Below are positions 27,769-36,362 of a stretch of 64,000 nucleotides of DNA, in pieces (positions within the stretch are counted from its first letter, which is position 1; every line of letters starts with the position of its first letter). The notes beneath the pieces are model-generated. The model ran no database searches. It was given only the letters and a program-made list of their open reading frames with translations, and was not told where the DNA came from. The stretch lies in contig NZ_SPQQ01000005.1 of the NCBI RefSeq assembly GCF_004766045.1, forward strand, positions 124,001-188,000, given 5' to 3'. Both the position numbers and the translations under genes were made by a program. This stretch comes from Desulfosporosinus fructosivorans. Lineage in GTDB: Bacteria; Bacillota; Desulfitobacteriia; Desulfitobacteriales; Desulfitobacteriaceae.

Positions 27769-28224
27769 AAAAGAAATAAACGCTTATCCGTCGCCCTGCA
27801 CGTGCTATTACACATGGCCGAGCGACCTTACGCCGCGATGACCTCAGAGGAGATGGCCGCTTGCGCCGGCACTAATGCAGTAGTGATCCGCCGCACATTC
27901 GCCGGTTTGCGCGAGGCGCAAATCGTCTCGTCTTTGAAGGGACACGGCGGCGGTTGGCGACTGGTCCGGCCCCTTTCCGAAATTACATTAGAGGAGGTGC
28001 AACGCGCTCTCGACGAGCGGGTAGTCGCCGCACCCTCGCCGCACGATGAAAGCCCAGGCTGCCTCATCGAAAAGGCGATTCACCTTGCTCTAGATGACGC
28101 CGTTGCAGAGGCAAATCGTGTTCTAGATCGACGCCTTGCGACTATTAGCTTGGCCGACATCGCCGCCGATGTTTATCGACTCGATAGGGCGGTCTCGTCA
28201 ACGCCTGAAGACCACAAATATTAA
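27766..28224 (+). CDS. Rrf2-family transcriptional regulator, GC-rich
   Basis: 152 aa using ATG 27766 (MKRNKRLSVALHVLLHMAER). The Rrf2 winged helix is clear (MTSEEMAACAGTNAVVIRRT, GHGGGWRLVRPLSEITLEEV). It lacks the three-cysteine Fe-S cluster of IscR; only one Cys (GCLIEKA) is in that region, so it is a YwnA-like member. The coding part is visibly far more GC-rich than its neighbours, indicating recent transfer, while its promoter is AT-rich. No RBS precedes the ATG. Confidence 0.88.
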   Translation: MKRNKRLSVALHVLLHMAERPYAAMTSEEMAACAGTNAVVIRRTFAGLREAQIVSSLKGHGGGWRLVRPLSEITLEEVQRALDERVVAAPSPHDESPGCLIEKAIHLALDDAVAEANRVLDRRLATISLADIAADVYRLDRAVSSTPEDHKY

Positions 28225-28283
28225 AAGTTCGAGATTGCTATCCCCGTGAAACCTGGAGCATTAAAGCATAAAGGAGAAGAGAT

Positions 28284-28922
28284 ATGACTGAATTCTGGGA
28301 ATCAAGTTTTATAGAAAAACAAACGATGTGGGGATTTGAACCTTCAGGCTCCGCAATCTTGACAAAGGACTTTTTCCTAGAAAAGAAAGTTAAGGACATA
28401 TTGATACCAGGTATTGGATACGGCAGAAATGCAAAGGTTTTTATTGACAACGGAATTAATGTAACAGGTATTGAGATTTCAAAAACAGCGATTGATTTGG
28501 CACGACAAAACGGTCTTGATATTAGTATCTATCATGGTTCAGTATCTGACATGCCTTTTGATGACAACCTTTATGAGGGTATATTTTGCCATGCACTCAT
28601 TCACTTATTGAATAATCGTGAGAGAAAGAAATTTATTAAAGATTGCTATAGTCAGTTAAAACCAAACGGATATATGATTTTTACAACTGTCTCAAAAAAG
28701 GCTCCGATGTTTGGAAAGGGTAATCAATTGAGTAAAGACCGATTCGAGAGAATCAAAGGCGCAAAAATTTTCTTTTATGATTCCGATTCAGTAAAACGAG
28801 AATTCGGAAAATATGGATTGATAGAATTTGCAGAAGTTGATGAGCCAATTAAGAAAATGGAAAATAAACCTCAAATGAAATATATAATTGTAAAATGTAA
28901 AAAGAACGATATAGATAGTTGA
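28284..28922 (+). CDS. Class I SAM-dependent methyltransferase
   Basis: 212 aa. Motif I ILIPGIGYGRNAKVF, acidic loop GIEISKTAIDLA, motif IV IFCHALIHLL. RBS GGAGAAG before ATG. Resembles small-molecule methyltransferases of the tellurite/thiopurine type; substrate not known. A strong terminator follows. Confidence 0.82.
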   Translation: MTEFWESSFIEKQTMWGFEPSGSAILTKDFFLEKKVKDILIPGIGYGRNAKVFIDNGINVTGIEISKTAIDLARQNGLDISIYHGSVSDMPFDDNLYEGIFCHALIHLLNNRERKKFIKDCYSQLKPNGYMIFTTVSKKAPMFGKGNQLSKDRFERIKGAKIFFYDSDSVKREFGKYGLIEFAEVDEPIKKMENKPQMKYIIVKCKKNDIDS

Positions 28923-28980
28923 ATAAATAGTATTCAACTAACGAATTGAAGTGCAGTGCAGCTAAATCTCTTATGCACTT

Positions 28981-29029
28981 TATAGCAGGTTGAGTGAGAA
29001 AATATTTCGTTTTCACACAACCTGCTATA
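28981..29029 (+). terminator. Terminator after the methyltransferase gene
   Basis: Long hairpin TATAGCAGGTTG ... CAACCTGCTATA with an imperfect inner stem (GAGAAAA/TTTTCA), ending in AAATTT. Confidence 0.7.
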
Positions 29030-29159
29030 AATTTGGGACATGAACAAAATTTAGGCTAGAACTCTAAAAGTTCTGACTTAACTATGTTGAAATGGAAGGG
29101 ATGTACATGTAGGATGTAGAATTTTACATCTAAACTAAACCAACGGAGAGGTAGTATTT

Positions 29160-30029
29160 ATGCGAAATAAACTTAAAATTATGGTCCTATTATTGAGTGT
29201 GGGAATGATGTGCATAAGTCTTAGTGCTTGCACTCAAACAAATAAGTTTGAGCCTGTAGCTGGGACAGAACTTCCCAAATATTCTAATAACGAAACCTGG
29301 AATACTGACACCAGTACAATCGGAGATGGAGGTCAAGCTACTATTCAGAAAGCTGAGTATGCGCCGTCTCGATCAAGTACCCCAACTCCAATTGTAAAGT
29401 CAATTGGAAAGGTTATTGTCATTGATCCTGGTCATGCGAATAGATCAAATCTCGAATTAGAAGCCAATGCTCCTGGTTCTTCTGTAATGAAGATTAAGGA
29501 CGGAGGTGGAGCTGTCGGAATTGATACAAAGACACCAGAGTATTTAATTAATATGAACGTTTCCTTACAGCTAAGAGATTTACTTCAAAAAAAAGGATAT
29601 ACAATCGTAATGACTAAGACCGATAACTCAGTGAGCCTTGGAAATATACAACGAGCTGAAATTGGAAATAAAGAGAAGGCAGCACTTGTTTTAAGAATTC
29701 ATGCAGATTCCTCAGAAAATACTACAGCATCTGGAGCTTCTATGTTAGTTCCCTTACCAGTAAATGACGAAACTAAAGCAATAATTGATGAAAGTAATCG
29801 GTGTGGTCGTATAATACTAAATTCACTCACTAGCGAAGTAGGTATGAAAAACAGAGGACTTGCTCCACATAACGACATGACAGGCTTTAATTGGTCAAAA
29901 GTACCAGTGATACTCGTAGAAATGGGATTCCTATCAAACCCAGATGAAGATAGGGCGTTAAGTGATGCAAATTATCAGGCAAAACTGGCCAAAGCACTTG
30001 CGGACGGTATTGCCGAGGCGCTGAAATGA
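29160..30029 (+). CDS. Lipoprotein N-acetylmuramoyl-L-alanine amidase (Amidase_3)
   Basis: 289 aa. Lipobox LSAC at residues 21-24 and a linker to about residue 75, then the amidase core: VIDPGHA (Zn His), TPEYLINMN (Zn Glu), RIHADSS (Zn His) and VEMGFLSN (catalytic Glu). It cleaves the amide between MurNAc and the stem peptide, outside the membrane. RBS GGAGAGG upstream. The following small gene overlaps its stop. Confidence 0.9.
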   Translation: MRNKLKIMVLLLSVGMMCISLSACTQTNKFEPVAGTELPKYSNNETWNTDTSTIGDGGQATIQKAEYAPSRSSTPTPIVKSIGKVIVIDPGHANRSNLELEANAPGSSVMKIKDGGGAVGIDTKTPEYLINMNVSLQLRDLLQKKGYTIVMTKTDNSVSLGNIQRAEIGNKEKAALVLRIHADSSENTTASGASMLVPLPVNDETKAIIDESNRCGRIILNSLTSEVGMKNRGLAPHNDMTGFNWSKVPVILVEMGFLSNPDEDRALSDANYQAKLAKALADGIAEALK

Positions 30030-30277
30030 AAGTGTCTTTTACCTCCATTAGCAAACATATATTGTTCGATTATGGATTCATGCATAGGCTAAGTGAGATA
30101 AAAAGTGACTTAAAACAGTTCGTTGATTGGTTCGAGGCACCAGAACACCAGGAAGAGGAAACTATTTTTTGTATTGAAGACGTGTCTACGCCGACATTAA
30201 CTTGGTACCGTGAAGTTGTGCAAAGGATTACAGAATTAAAAACGGCCACGATTAACAGACAGGTTAAAACCCTCTAA
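30026..30277 (+). CDS. Small hypothetical protein coupled to the amidase
   Basis: 83 aa, ATG overlaps the amidase TGA (ATGA). Acidic and soluble, no recognised domain; EDVSTPTLTWYREVVQRITE looks helical. The coupling is the only clue to function. Confidence 0.5.
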   Translation: MKVSFTSISKHILFDYGFMHRLSEIKSDLKQFVDWFEAPEHQEEETIFCIEDVSTPTLTWYREVVQRITELKTATINRQVKTL

Positions 30278-31011
30278 GGTTTTTTGAGTGGGCTTTGCAT
30301 AAAATGACGTATCAATTAGTTCCAAACTTTATGTTGCCGGTCACGATGGGAAGCGCTACTTTACAAGACAAATTAAATTGGGTCCCATAATAGATATTAT
30401 GTAAAGTAGATTTAATACCGTAGGGGAGTACTACTATAATAGCCCAATAGATTGTCTAAGCAAGATCAATTTATTATGTACGTGTTTTTCTTTGCATCGC
30501 ACACCTGGTGCAATTCAAAATATGTGCTGAGCTTTTTTACTCAGTCATTTCAGGTATGGTTTTTCATGTGGATAGATTGGATAGATTAATTGAAATTTTA
30601 GAGTCAGTTCACTCGTAATCGATCCTAAAACCACCCTCTAGGAGCCTCTGTAATGCTTTAACGATATGAGCCTAGTATTATTCCACCTATATAACTAAGA
30701 GAACCATGGCCATAGGGCTTAAACATCTCACTAAGGGCAAATCTAACGAATTAGAAAATTCCCTGACATTACAATAGAAATGTTGACCAATTTAGAAGAA
30801 ATGTTGACCAATTTAGACGATGAAGATTCGACACGTTGAAATGAAGATTTATCCTTTTAGCCAAGAGCCACTTTTGTCAGTTTCCAACTATGCGCTAAAA
30901 CACTCTTTAGTGCATAGTATCATTTGTTAAATTACTATATATAATAGCGATATCATCTTTGCTTTACTTCTTGCTCCTTCTTGCTCCTTCTTGCTCCTTG
31001 CTATATTCATT
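30278..31011. other. Gene-poor stretch with short tandem repeats
   Basis: 734 bp. Two direct copies of a 21-nt unit AGAAATGTTGACCAATTTAGA at 30776-30796 and 30797-30817, and three copies of CTTCTTGCTC near 30967-30999. A terminator-like AAAACC/GGTTTTTT lies at 30265-30284. No convincing gene. Confidence 0.5.
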
Positions 31012-31101
31012 CTATTCCTCAATTTTTAATACAATACCATCTTGGGGACTCAAGGTATTTCCTCCAGAAGTTTCTTGCTTCGAATGTCCACAGCAACCCA
31101 T
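31012..31101 (-). CDS. 29-aa small Cys-containing protein (candidate)
   Basis: MGCCGHSKQETSGGNTLSPQ then DGIVLKIEE and TAG. AAGGAG lies 9-10 nt before the ATG. The CCGH start resembles other small metal-region proteins here (CCGGH in the 56-aa protein at 39028). Its TAG could be read as pyrrolysine, but conservation is unknown. Confidence 0.35.
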   Translation of the reverse strand: MGCCGHSKQETSGGNTLSPQDGIVLKIEE

Positions 31102-31192
31102 TTTACATCGCTCCTTTTTATAATTAGATATGCTTAATATTTTGCCCCAATTGAGGCAGTGCTTAACCATCAAAGATCTAGTGATTACTGTC

Positions 31193-31643
31193 TTAGAAAT
31201 TCATCATGTTACTTCCCGTCTTCAATGTCCCACTACCATTCATCATTATACTTTCAGAACTGGTAACACCACTTCCGTTGGTCATCATGTTTCCTCCAGA
31301 TTGACTCATGAATTCGTTCATTTTATTTATCCAGATTATCTTGTCCCATTAAGGCTTTAACATTCGGATCTGAATTCATAAATTCTTGCATTGCCTTAAC
31401 ATCCCCTGTTTGCATAGCATCCTGCATCCCCTGTGAATTATGAAGATTTTGCATATCGTTCGAATTCATAAGCTCTTGGTGTTGCTCCGGTGAAAACGTT
31501 TGCATCATGAAGCCTTGCATCTGACCAACCCACCCGTTACGTGGTTGCTCGGTCGTTCCAGCCATAGCAGGTAAAGCTACAAGCCCAATTACCAGTGTTG
31601 CAGTTCCTAGAATTGCTGTAATTTTTTTGTTAAATTTCCACAT
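31193..31643 (-). pseudogene. Met-rich exported protein, C-terminal frameshift by 4-nt duplication
   Basis: Signal peptide (KKITAILGTATLVIGLVALP then AMA-G) and a Met/Gln/Asn-rich mature part (GFMMQTFSPEQHQELMNSND, MQDAMQTGDVKAMQEFMN). The current frame ends at TAA 31323 after 106 aa. A tandem TTAT-TTAT at 31323-31330 causes this: without one copy the frame would continue MNEFMSQSGGNMMTNG to GSNMMNF and stop at 31193, matching the equally displaced tail of the 45-kb paralogue. So the annotated 31323-31643 product is a truncated form. May bind Cu(I) through Met; that is inference. Confidence 0.75.
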
Positions 31644-31729
31644 TGTATATTCCTCCTAATTTTTTCTATGTTCTACCGCTTTTGCGGATCTTCCATGTCC
31701 TTAGTTTAACCCAAGGTTACGATTATCTC

Positions 31730-31756
31730 ATGAAAAAGTTGTGAATTTCTCATGAA
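31730..31756 (-). promoter_or_regulatory. TTCAT-N6 tandem operator, three repeats
   Basis: On the plus strand ATGAA (31730), GTGAA (31741), ATGAA (31752), 11 bp apart; in gene sense TTCAT-N6-TTCAC-N6-TTCAT, 87-113 nt upstream of the Met-rich gene start. Confidence 0.7.
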
Positions 31757-31790
31757 CAAAGGACCCTGATTTTACTTCAGGGTCCTTTGT
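31756..31790 (-). terminator. Terminator of the Met-rich lipoprotein gene
   Basis: Perfect 14-bp arms ACAAAGGACCCTGA / TCAGGGTCCTTTGT with a 7-nt loop. Confidence 0.8.
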
Positions 31791-31809
31791 TTCAGAAGAC
31801 GTTTGAAAT

Positions 31810-32258
31810 TTATTTTGCAGCTAAGGCTTCCTTAACCAAGGGTTGTAACGCTGGATCTTTAAGCATAGCTGAGAATGTCGCTTTCATTTTAGGATCGGAC
31901 ATGATTTGTACCATAGGCTTATACATGGATGGATCAGACATAATGCCCACCATGTTAGCCTGATTTTCCCCACTCCCCATGATACCCATCATATTTTTTT
32001 GTACATTACTATCTTTCATCATATCAACATATCAACCATCACAGGCATCATTTGGGACGACCCCATGATTTTTACCATGGACTGGCGCGAATCCGGCGAA
32101 CTTAATACATTCATCATTTCTGTGGGATTGCTCGTCATATATTGGGTCATGTTGCTAGAGTTCATCATATCTTTGGATTGACCACTGCAACCGGCTAGAC
32201 TTAACGTTGCAATAGAAATCAGAGCTACAAACACAATCGATTTGATTTTCTTATTCAT
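31810..32258 (-). pseudogene. Met-rich lipoprotein, split by an 8-nt tandem duplication
   Basis: N-terminal part (32258 to 32019) has a lipobox LAGC and Met-rich sequence (KDMMNSSNMTQYMTSNPTEM). The frame breaks at 32019. ATATCAAC is exactly doubled at 32021-32036; removing one copy joins PVMVDM to MKDSNVQKNMMGIMG and runs to TAA 31810, giving one protein of about 146 aa with repeated 'IMSDPxMYKPMVQIMSDPKM' units. As it stands two short products would be made. Likely exported metal-binding protein; family not recognised. Confidence 0.75.
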
Positions 32259-32693
32259 AATTTCATCTCCTACTCTTTAAATCAGTGTTAATAATAATTT
32301 CTGTTTGCAAGTGAACTCGTTCAACTAAATTCAAACATCGAGTCTTTGGTGGAGGTACTACTCCTACTTGTAGAAGTGGAAGTCTTACAATTAGATGAAT
32401 CGAGCAAACACAACCGTAGGACAAGGACTATAATATTATTACAAACCACGAAATGAGCGGCTACCAGAGGACAAGGAATACAAAAATGTCCCAAGGTTAA
32501 ATATTACAAAATTAACTCGTTTTCTACAAGCAGGCACCTCCTATAATTATGGGATAGAATTATTTCTTAACTCCAACAACGCGATTAAGGAAACTTACTT
32601 TAAGATGGACTATCCAGGGGTAGTTTCCTTATCTGTGTCAGAAAATTTCATACTCTTCTTATATGAATACCTTTCCTTCTAAAAGACTACATA
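32259..32693. other. Intergenic stretch with a hairpin
   Basis: AAGGAAACT (32587-32595) pairs with AGTTTCCTT (32622-32630), a probable terminator. No credible ORF otherwise. Confidence 0.45.
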
Positions 32694-33374
32694 TTAGCAG
32701 GAAATGGTACGATTCTTCCCGCTTTGTTTTGCTTTTAAAAGCGCTTTATCTGAAGCAACAATAAGGTCATTAATCACTAGACCATCGTCAGGATAACTCG
32801 AAACGCCCAAAGAAACAGTTATCTGCGGATATGCTTGATGATCAAGTTGACTTATTGCCGACCTTATTTTCTCGGCCATTCTTAAGGCGTTCTTTTTATC
32901 ACAATCCATTAAAACTAGAGTTATTTCTTCTCCACCATATCTATAAACACGGTCGCTCGCGCGGACACAGGCTTGAATGGTCTCTCCGACCTTTCTGAGT
33001 ACATTATCCCCAATATCATGGCCAAAGCGGTTGTTAAAATCCCTAAAGTTGTCAATATCGAGAAATATAAGGGAATAGTAACCACGACCGTCAACATCTT
33101 TAATTGCCTGATCAAATGCCCTTCGGTTTAGAAGTCCCGTTAAGCTATCTGTCATTAGGTTAGACTTCAACTGTTGATTTAAGTGTTTTAGTTTCTTATT
33201 CCTTTTATAATAAAGAACAGCCACGATAAAATTCACTACTCCAAACAAAACTCCCAATAAGATACAATGCAAAAGAGTGATATTGGACTGTGACATAGGT
33301 ATGAAATACAAGAGTACCGCTGCATAAATTATCCCCGTCAATATCATAGCTATTAGCAACCATAATTTACTCAT
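32694..33374 (-). CDS. Membrane diguanylate cyclase (GGDEF domain)
   Basis: 226 aa. Two transmembrane helices (residues about 4-25 and 36-57), then a complete GGDEF domain: DSLTGLLNRRAFDQA, IFLDIDNFRDFNNRFGHDIGD, active-site YGGEEITLVL, and SLGVSSYPDDG. The signature loop reads GGEEI rather than GGD/EEF, so the last aromatic position is changed; activity is likely but not certain. No RxxD I-site is apparent before the loop. It follows the broken HD-GYP gene, its natural antagonist in c-di-GMP turnover. Confidence 0.85.
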   Translation of the reverse strand: MSKLWLLIAMILTGIIYAAVLLYFIPMSQSNITLLHCILLGVLFGVVNFIVAVLYYKRNKKLKHLNQQLKSNLMTDSLTGLLNRRAFDQAIKDVDGRGYYSLIFLDIDNFRDFNNRFGHDIGDNVLRKVGETIQACVRASDRVYRYGGEEITLVLMDCDKKNALRMAEKIRSAISQLDHQAYPQITVSLGVSSYPDDGLVINDLIVASDKALLKAKQSGKNRTISC

Positions 33375-33392
33375 TAGACAAACTCCCTCTTC

Positions 33393-33940
33393 TTAAGTGA
33401 TCGCCAAAATTTTCTTTTCACAATCTAAAAAAGCTTCTACCACATCAGGATCAAAATGCTGATTTTTATCCGCTACGATTCTATTCATCGCTTTTAGATG
33501 GGAGAGTTCTTCCTTATAAGATCTCTTAGATCGAATTGCATCATACGCATCACAGAGGGCGAAAATCCTTGCCTCTAGAGGAATCTCCTCACCCACAAGC
33601 CCCTCGGGGTATCCTTTTTCGTTAAATTTCTCGTGATGAAATGCGCATATATTCATCCCAATTTCGAGAAATGACTCCGTTAAATGGTATTTTTGCGATC
33701 GTCTCTCTGAGTACATTTTGACCAGTAAGTACGTGTTGTTTCATTTCATCAAACTCTACATCCGTCAATTTTCCATTTTTTAATAAGACTGCGTCGGGTA
33801 TTGCTACTTTTCCAATATCGTGCAACGTGGTAGCGTAGTAGGGAAAAGCCTCATTATTTTGTAATCCTTTCAGATTATTACACCAATGGTTTTTATAACA
33901 TAGTATAACAGCTAATGCAGTTAAGTTGTGAAAATGATAT
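33393..33940 (-). pseudogene. HD-GYP phosphodiesterase, truncated and frameshifted
   Basis: The first segment carries LHDIGKVAIPDAVLLKNGKL (HD signature) and HVLTGQNVLRE; the second carries CAFHHEKFNEKGYPEGL (GYP signature) and ARIFALCDAYDAIRSKRSYK. They lie in different frames. Removing one T from the TTT at about 33678 restores KIPLTESFLEIG. Upstream of residue 1 the frame stays open only to about 33940, so the N-terminal half of a normal HD-GYP protein is missing. Non-functional as it stands. Confidence 0.7.
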
Positions 33941-34236
33941 TAATTTGTCAAATAAAGTGTTGAAGTTGATATCACAATCCCCTAGTAAATGATTAATCAT
34001 ACTACACAACTATGAATTTCCTGTGAACGCAAACAGAACTTAATTTTAAAACCATCAAAAGAAATTTCCATAAACGATTTAGCTAAGTATTTAAAGCAGT
34101 TAAGGATTATTTTAAACTCTAATACCTATCAATTTTTAACGATTTGAATGAGAATGCAGCATTGTCTGGGAAGCCAATATCTATTATAGGAATGTAATAC
34201 CAAGGCCTTTATAGTCAAAAGTCTTTTCAAAAAACC
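33941..34236. other. Intergenic stretch with two TTCAT-type half-sites
   Basis: ATGAA at 34012 and GTGAA at 34023 on the plus strand keep the 11-bp spacing seen elsewhere. No gene seen. Confidence 0.4.
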
Positions 34237-34279
34237 AATAAAAGTTGACTAAAGTTTGTAACCTTAGTCAACTTTTATT
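34237..34279 (-). terminator. Terminator of the dsrJ-dsrP unit
   Basis: Perfect 16-bp arms AATAAAAGTTGACTAA / TTAGTCAACTTTTATT with an 11-nt loop, just past the dsrP stop. Confidence 0.85.
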
Positions 34280-34290
34280 CATTAAACTTC

Positions 34291-35454
34291 TTATTGTTCC
34301 CTTACCGAAATTGCAATCTTATAGAGGATTGTAAGGAGCAGGATCCCAATCGCATATACACCCAGTGTCACGGATATCTCGGTGTAGGTTATTACATACT
34401 CAGTGACTCTCTCAAAGGAATTTGGAATAAATCCGCCAATCACCAGACCCATTCCTTTGTCAATCCAATTAGCTACAATAATCGCTATAAGGGCGAAGGG
34501 CAATATCTTAGCGTTCTTTCGCGTACTCGGAAAAAGCAGCAATCCACTTCCTACAAAGGCAAGAATGGTGGCTGTCCACATAAACGGAACCAGTCTTGTC
34601 TGTACGTCGAACCCGACGAAAAGATACTTTAGGGGAGCCATGGCTTCAGGTATATTACTATAAAAAGCTGTAAAAAACTCCAGAACGTAGAAGAAAATAT
34701 TAGCGACCATAGCATAGGTAACAATCTTGACTAGAGATTGTATTGCCCCAACGCCCGGGTCTGGATCAAATTTACTAATCTTTCTGACCAGTAAACACAA
34801 AAGAATCAGAATCGCAGGACCCGCTGCAAAAGCAGATGCCAGAAATCTCGCTGCCATTATTGCAGATAACCAGAGATGCCTTCCCGGTAGACCAGCGTAT
34901 AGAAACGCTGTCACCGTATGAATACTGACTGCCCAAGGGATGGAAAGGTAAATGATCGGTTTTAACCATGCCGGTGTTGGGGTTCCTTTACTCTCAGCGC
35001 CAAGTGTCGTCCAGCCAATAACGATGTTGAGCACGAGATATCCGAATAAGACCAACATATCCCAAAACATTATGGATTGTGGGCTCGGATAACGTATCAC
35101 ATTAAAGATTCGCAAGGATTGACCCAAATCGACAATAATAAAGAGCATACTCATGATTACCGAGGGGATTGCTAAAAATTCACCGAGGATGACCATCTTA
35201 CCAAATTTCTTAAAGTCATGCAGATAGTAGGGTAAAACAAGCATAACAGCAGAAGCAGCGACACCCACGAGGAACGTAAACTGAGCGATGTACAAACCCC
35301 ACGATACATCCCTACTCATACCCGTTAATCCCAGGCCATAGCTGTATTGATTAATGTAAGAGTAGAAGCCTACCGCAATGACAGCAAGTAAGAATAAAAC
35401 CCATGTCCAGTATCGTCGACTACCTGTCAAAGCTCTTTCAAGCAAGATCCTCAC
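34291..35454 (-). CDS. dsrP: NrfD-family membrane subunit DsrP
   Basis: 387 aa, ten hydrophobic segments, in the NrfD/PsrC quinone-interacting family. WGLYIAQFTFLVGVAASAVM and LPYYLHDFKKFGKMVILGEF fit the DsrP branch. DsrP normally belongs to the DsrMKJOP complex, moving electrons between menaquinone and DsrC trisulfide in sulfite reduction. Here it is 51 bp downstream of dsrJ, with no dsrM, dsrK or dsrO in the window. RBS region GGGGGTGAGG lies before ATG 35454. Confidence 0.82.
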   Translation of the reverse strand: MRILLERALTGSRRYWTWVLFLLAVIAVGFYSYINQYSYGLGLTGMSRDVSWGLYIAQFTFLVGVAASAVMLVLPYYLHDFKKFGKMVILGEFLAIPSVIMSMLFIIVDLGQSLRIFNVIRYPSPQSIMFWDMLVLFGYLVLNIVIGWTTLGAESKGTPTPAWLKPIIYLSIPWAVSIHTVTAFLYAGLPGRHLWLSAIMAARFLASAFAAGPAILILLCLLVRKISKFDPDPGVGAIQSLVKIVTYAMVANIFFYVLEFFTAFYSNIPEAMAPLKYLFVGFDVQTRLVPFMWTATILAFVGSGLLLFPSTRKNAKILPFALIAIIVANWIDKGMGLVIGGFIPNSFERVTEYVITYTEISVTLGVYAIGILLLTILYKIAISVREQ

Positions 35455-35505
35455 CCCCTACCAGGTAGTAGCCGCTCTTTCTTAAAAACCGCCTTCTGAT
35501 TATTC

Positions 35506-35916
35506 TCATTTCGTGGTGTCCTTTTGCCAAATATGGCAAGTCCAACAGTTCGGATTTACAGCTGTATGAGTATGGCATGAAACACAGAATTGCTCAGACT
35601 CTTTTGAGGCCGGATCAAAATGACAGTTTACGCAGGTTTGAAGATTATTTTCGAATGACTTTCCTTGACTATTTGTATATACCGTTTTGCCATTGCGCAC
35701 GGCTTCCTCTCTCCATTGGCTCAGAAGTTTCATATGATTGGCCCTCATCCATTCCACAGGCTCGACACATTCCTTAACCGCTAGTTTCTGTATAGCGGGA
35801 GTATTAAGATTTATTACAGGTCCTGTGTTGGATTTCCCCATATTATAGAAAAACGGTATGCTCAGTAAAGCAACGAAGACAACAAGCGCCGCTATTATTT
35901 TTCCTCCCTTGTACAT
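35506..35916 (-). CDS. dsrJ: Triheme cytochrome c DsrJ
   Basis: 136 aa. N-terminal membrane anchor (IIAALVVFVALLSIPFFYN), then ECVEPVEWMRANHMKLLSQW, which holds the Cys proposed in DsrJ to ligate one heme, and three heme sites CVNCH, CVSCH and CWTCH. Family members are exported and anchored outside the membrane with the heme domain outward. Directly followed by dsrP. The absence of dsrO between them is unusual. Confidence 0.85.
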   Translation of the reverse strand: MYKGGKIIAALVVFVALLSIPFFYNMGKSNTGPVINLNTPAIQKLAVKECVEPVEWMRANHMKLLSQWREEAVRNGKTVYTNSQGKSFENNLQTCVNCHFDPASKESEQFCVSCHTHTAVNPNCWTCHIWQKDTTK

Positions 35917-36362
35917 TATCCATCACCCTTCTTTTGCGTTGTTAGGATCACCCGCATAGTCTTTAGTCAATGCCCTCTCTTTATACGCCTTTCAGGAACC
36001 TGCTGCCACAATTCTAATATGCCATTGTTTCCTACATATTATCTCTAAATATTTTAGTGCTTATGTGGATTATGTGTCTAGGTACAATCGCCCTACAAAG
36101 CAAAGTCTGGAGACTATTCATCATCTAGCTTACTAAAGAGATAAAAGTGACTGTGGAAATAGAGCCTCGGCCACTTTTATTTTATCAAGGTGAACTAACT
36201 TGGCTCGATGATTAAAGCTAAGTGCATCGATTATTCCAAATTAGACCCGTTTGCTTAATCCATTATTCACAAGAAATTCATAAGTTTTTCATAGTAAGTC
36301 CATAAAGATATGATAGCTTGATCAAGTGGGTGACGACTTGTAAGAAAGAAAGGAGATGCCAC
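35917..36362. other. Intergenic region before the NlpC/P60 gene
   Basis: 446 bp. A hairpin ATAAAAGTG ... CACTTTTAT spans about 36138-36181. The TTCAT array is listed separately. No gene seen. Confidence 0.45.
36266..36315 (+). promoter_or_regulatory. TTCAT-N6 operator, four repeats, plus -10 box
   Basis: TTCAC (36266), TTCAT (36277), TTCAT (36288), TCCAT (36299), each 11 bp apart, then TATGAT at 36309-36314. The array covers the -35 position, as in PhoB-type activated promoters. Confidence 0.75.

Noticed and set aside
31012..31101. Extension of the 29-aa peptide by reading TAG as pyrrolysine
   Set aside because: The extension (about 15 residues to TAA) is low-complexity sequence encoded by the CTTCTTGCTC repeat and looks accidental.
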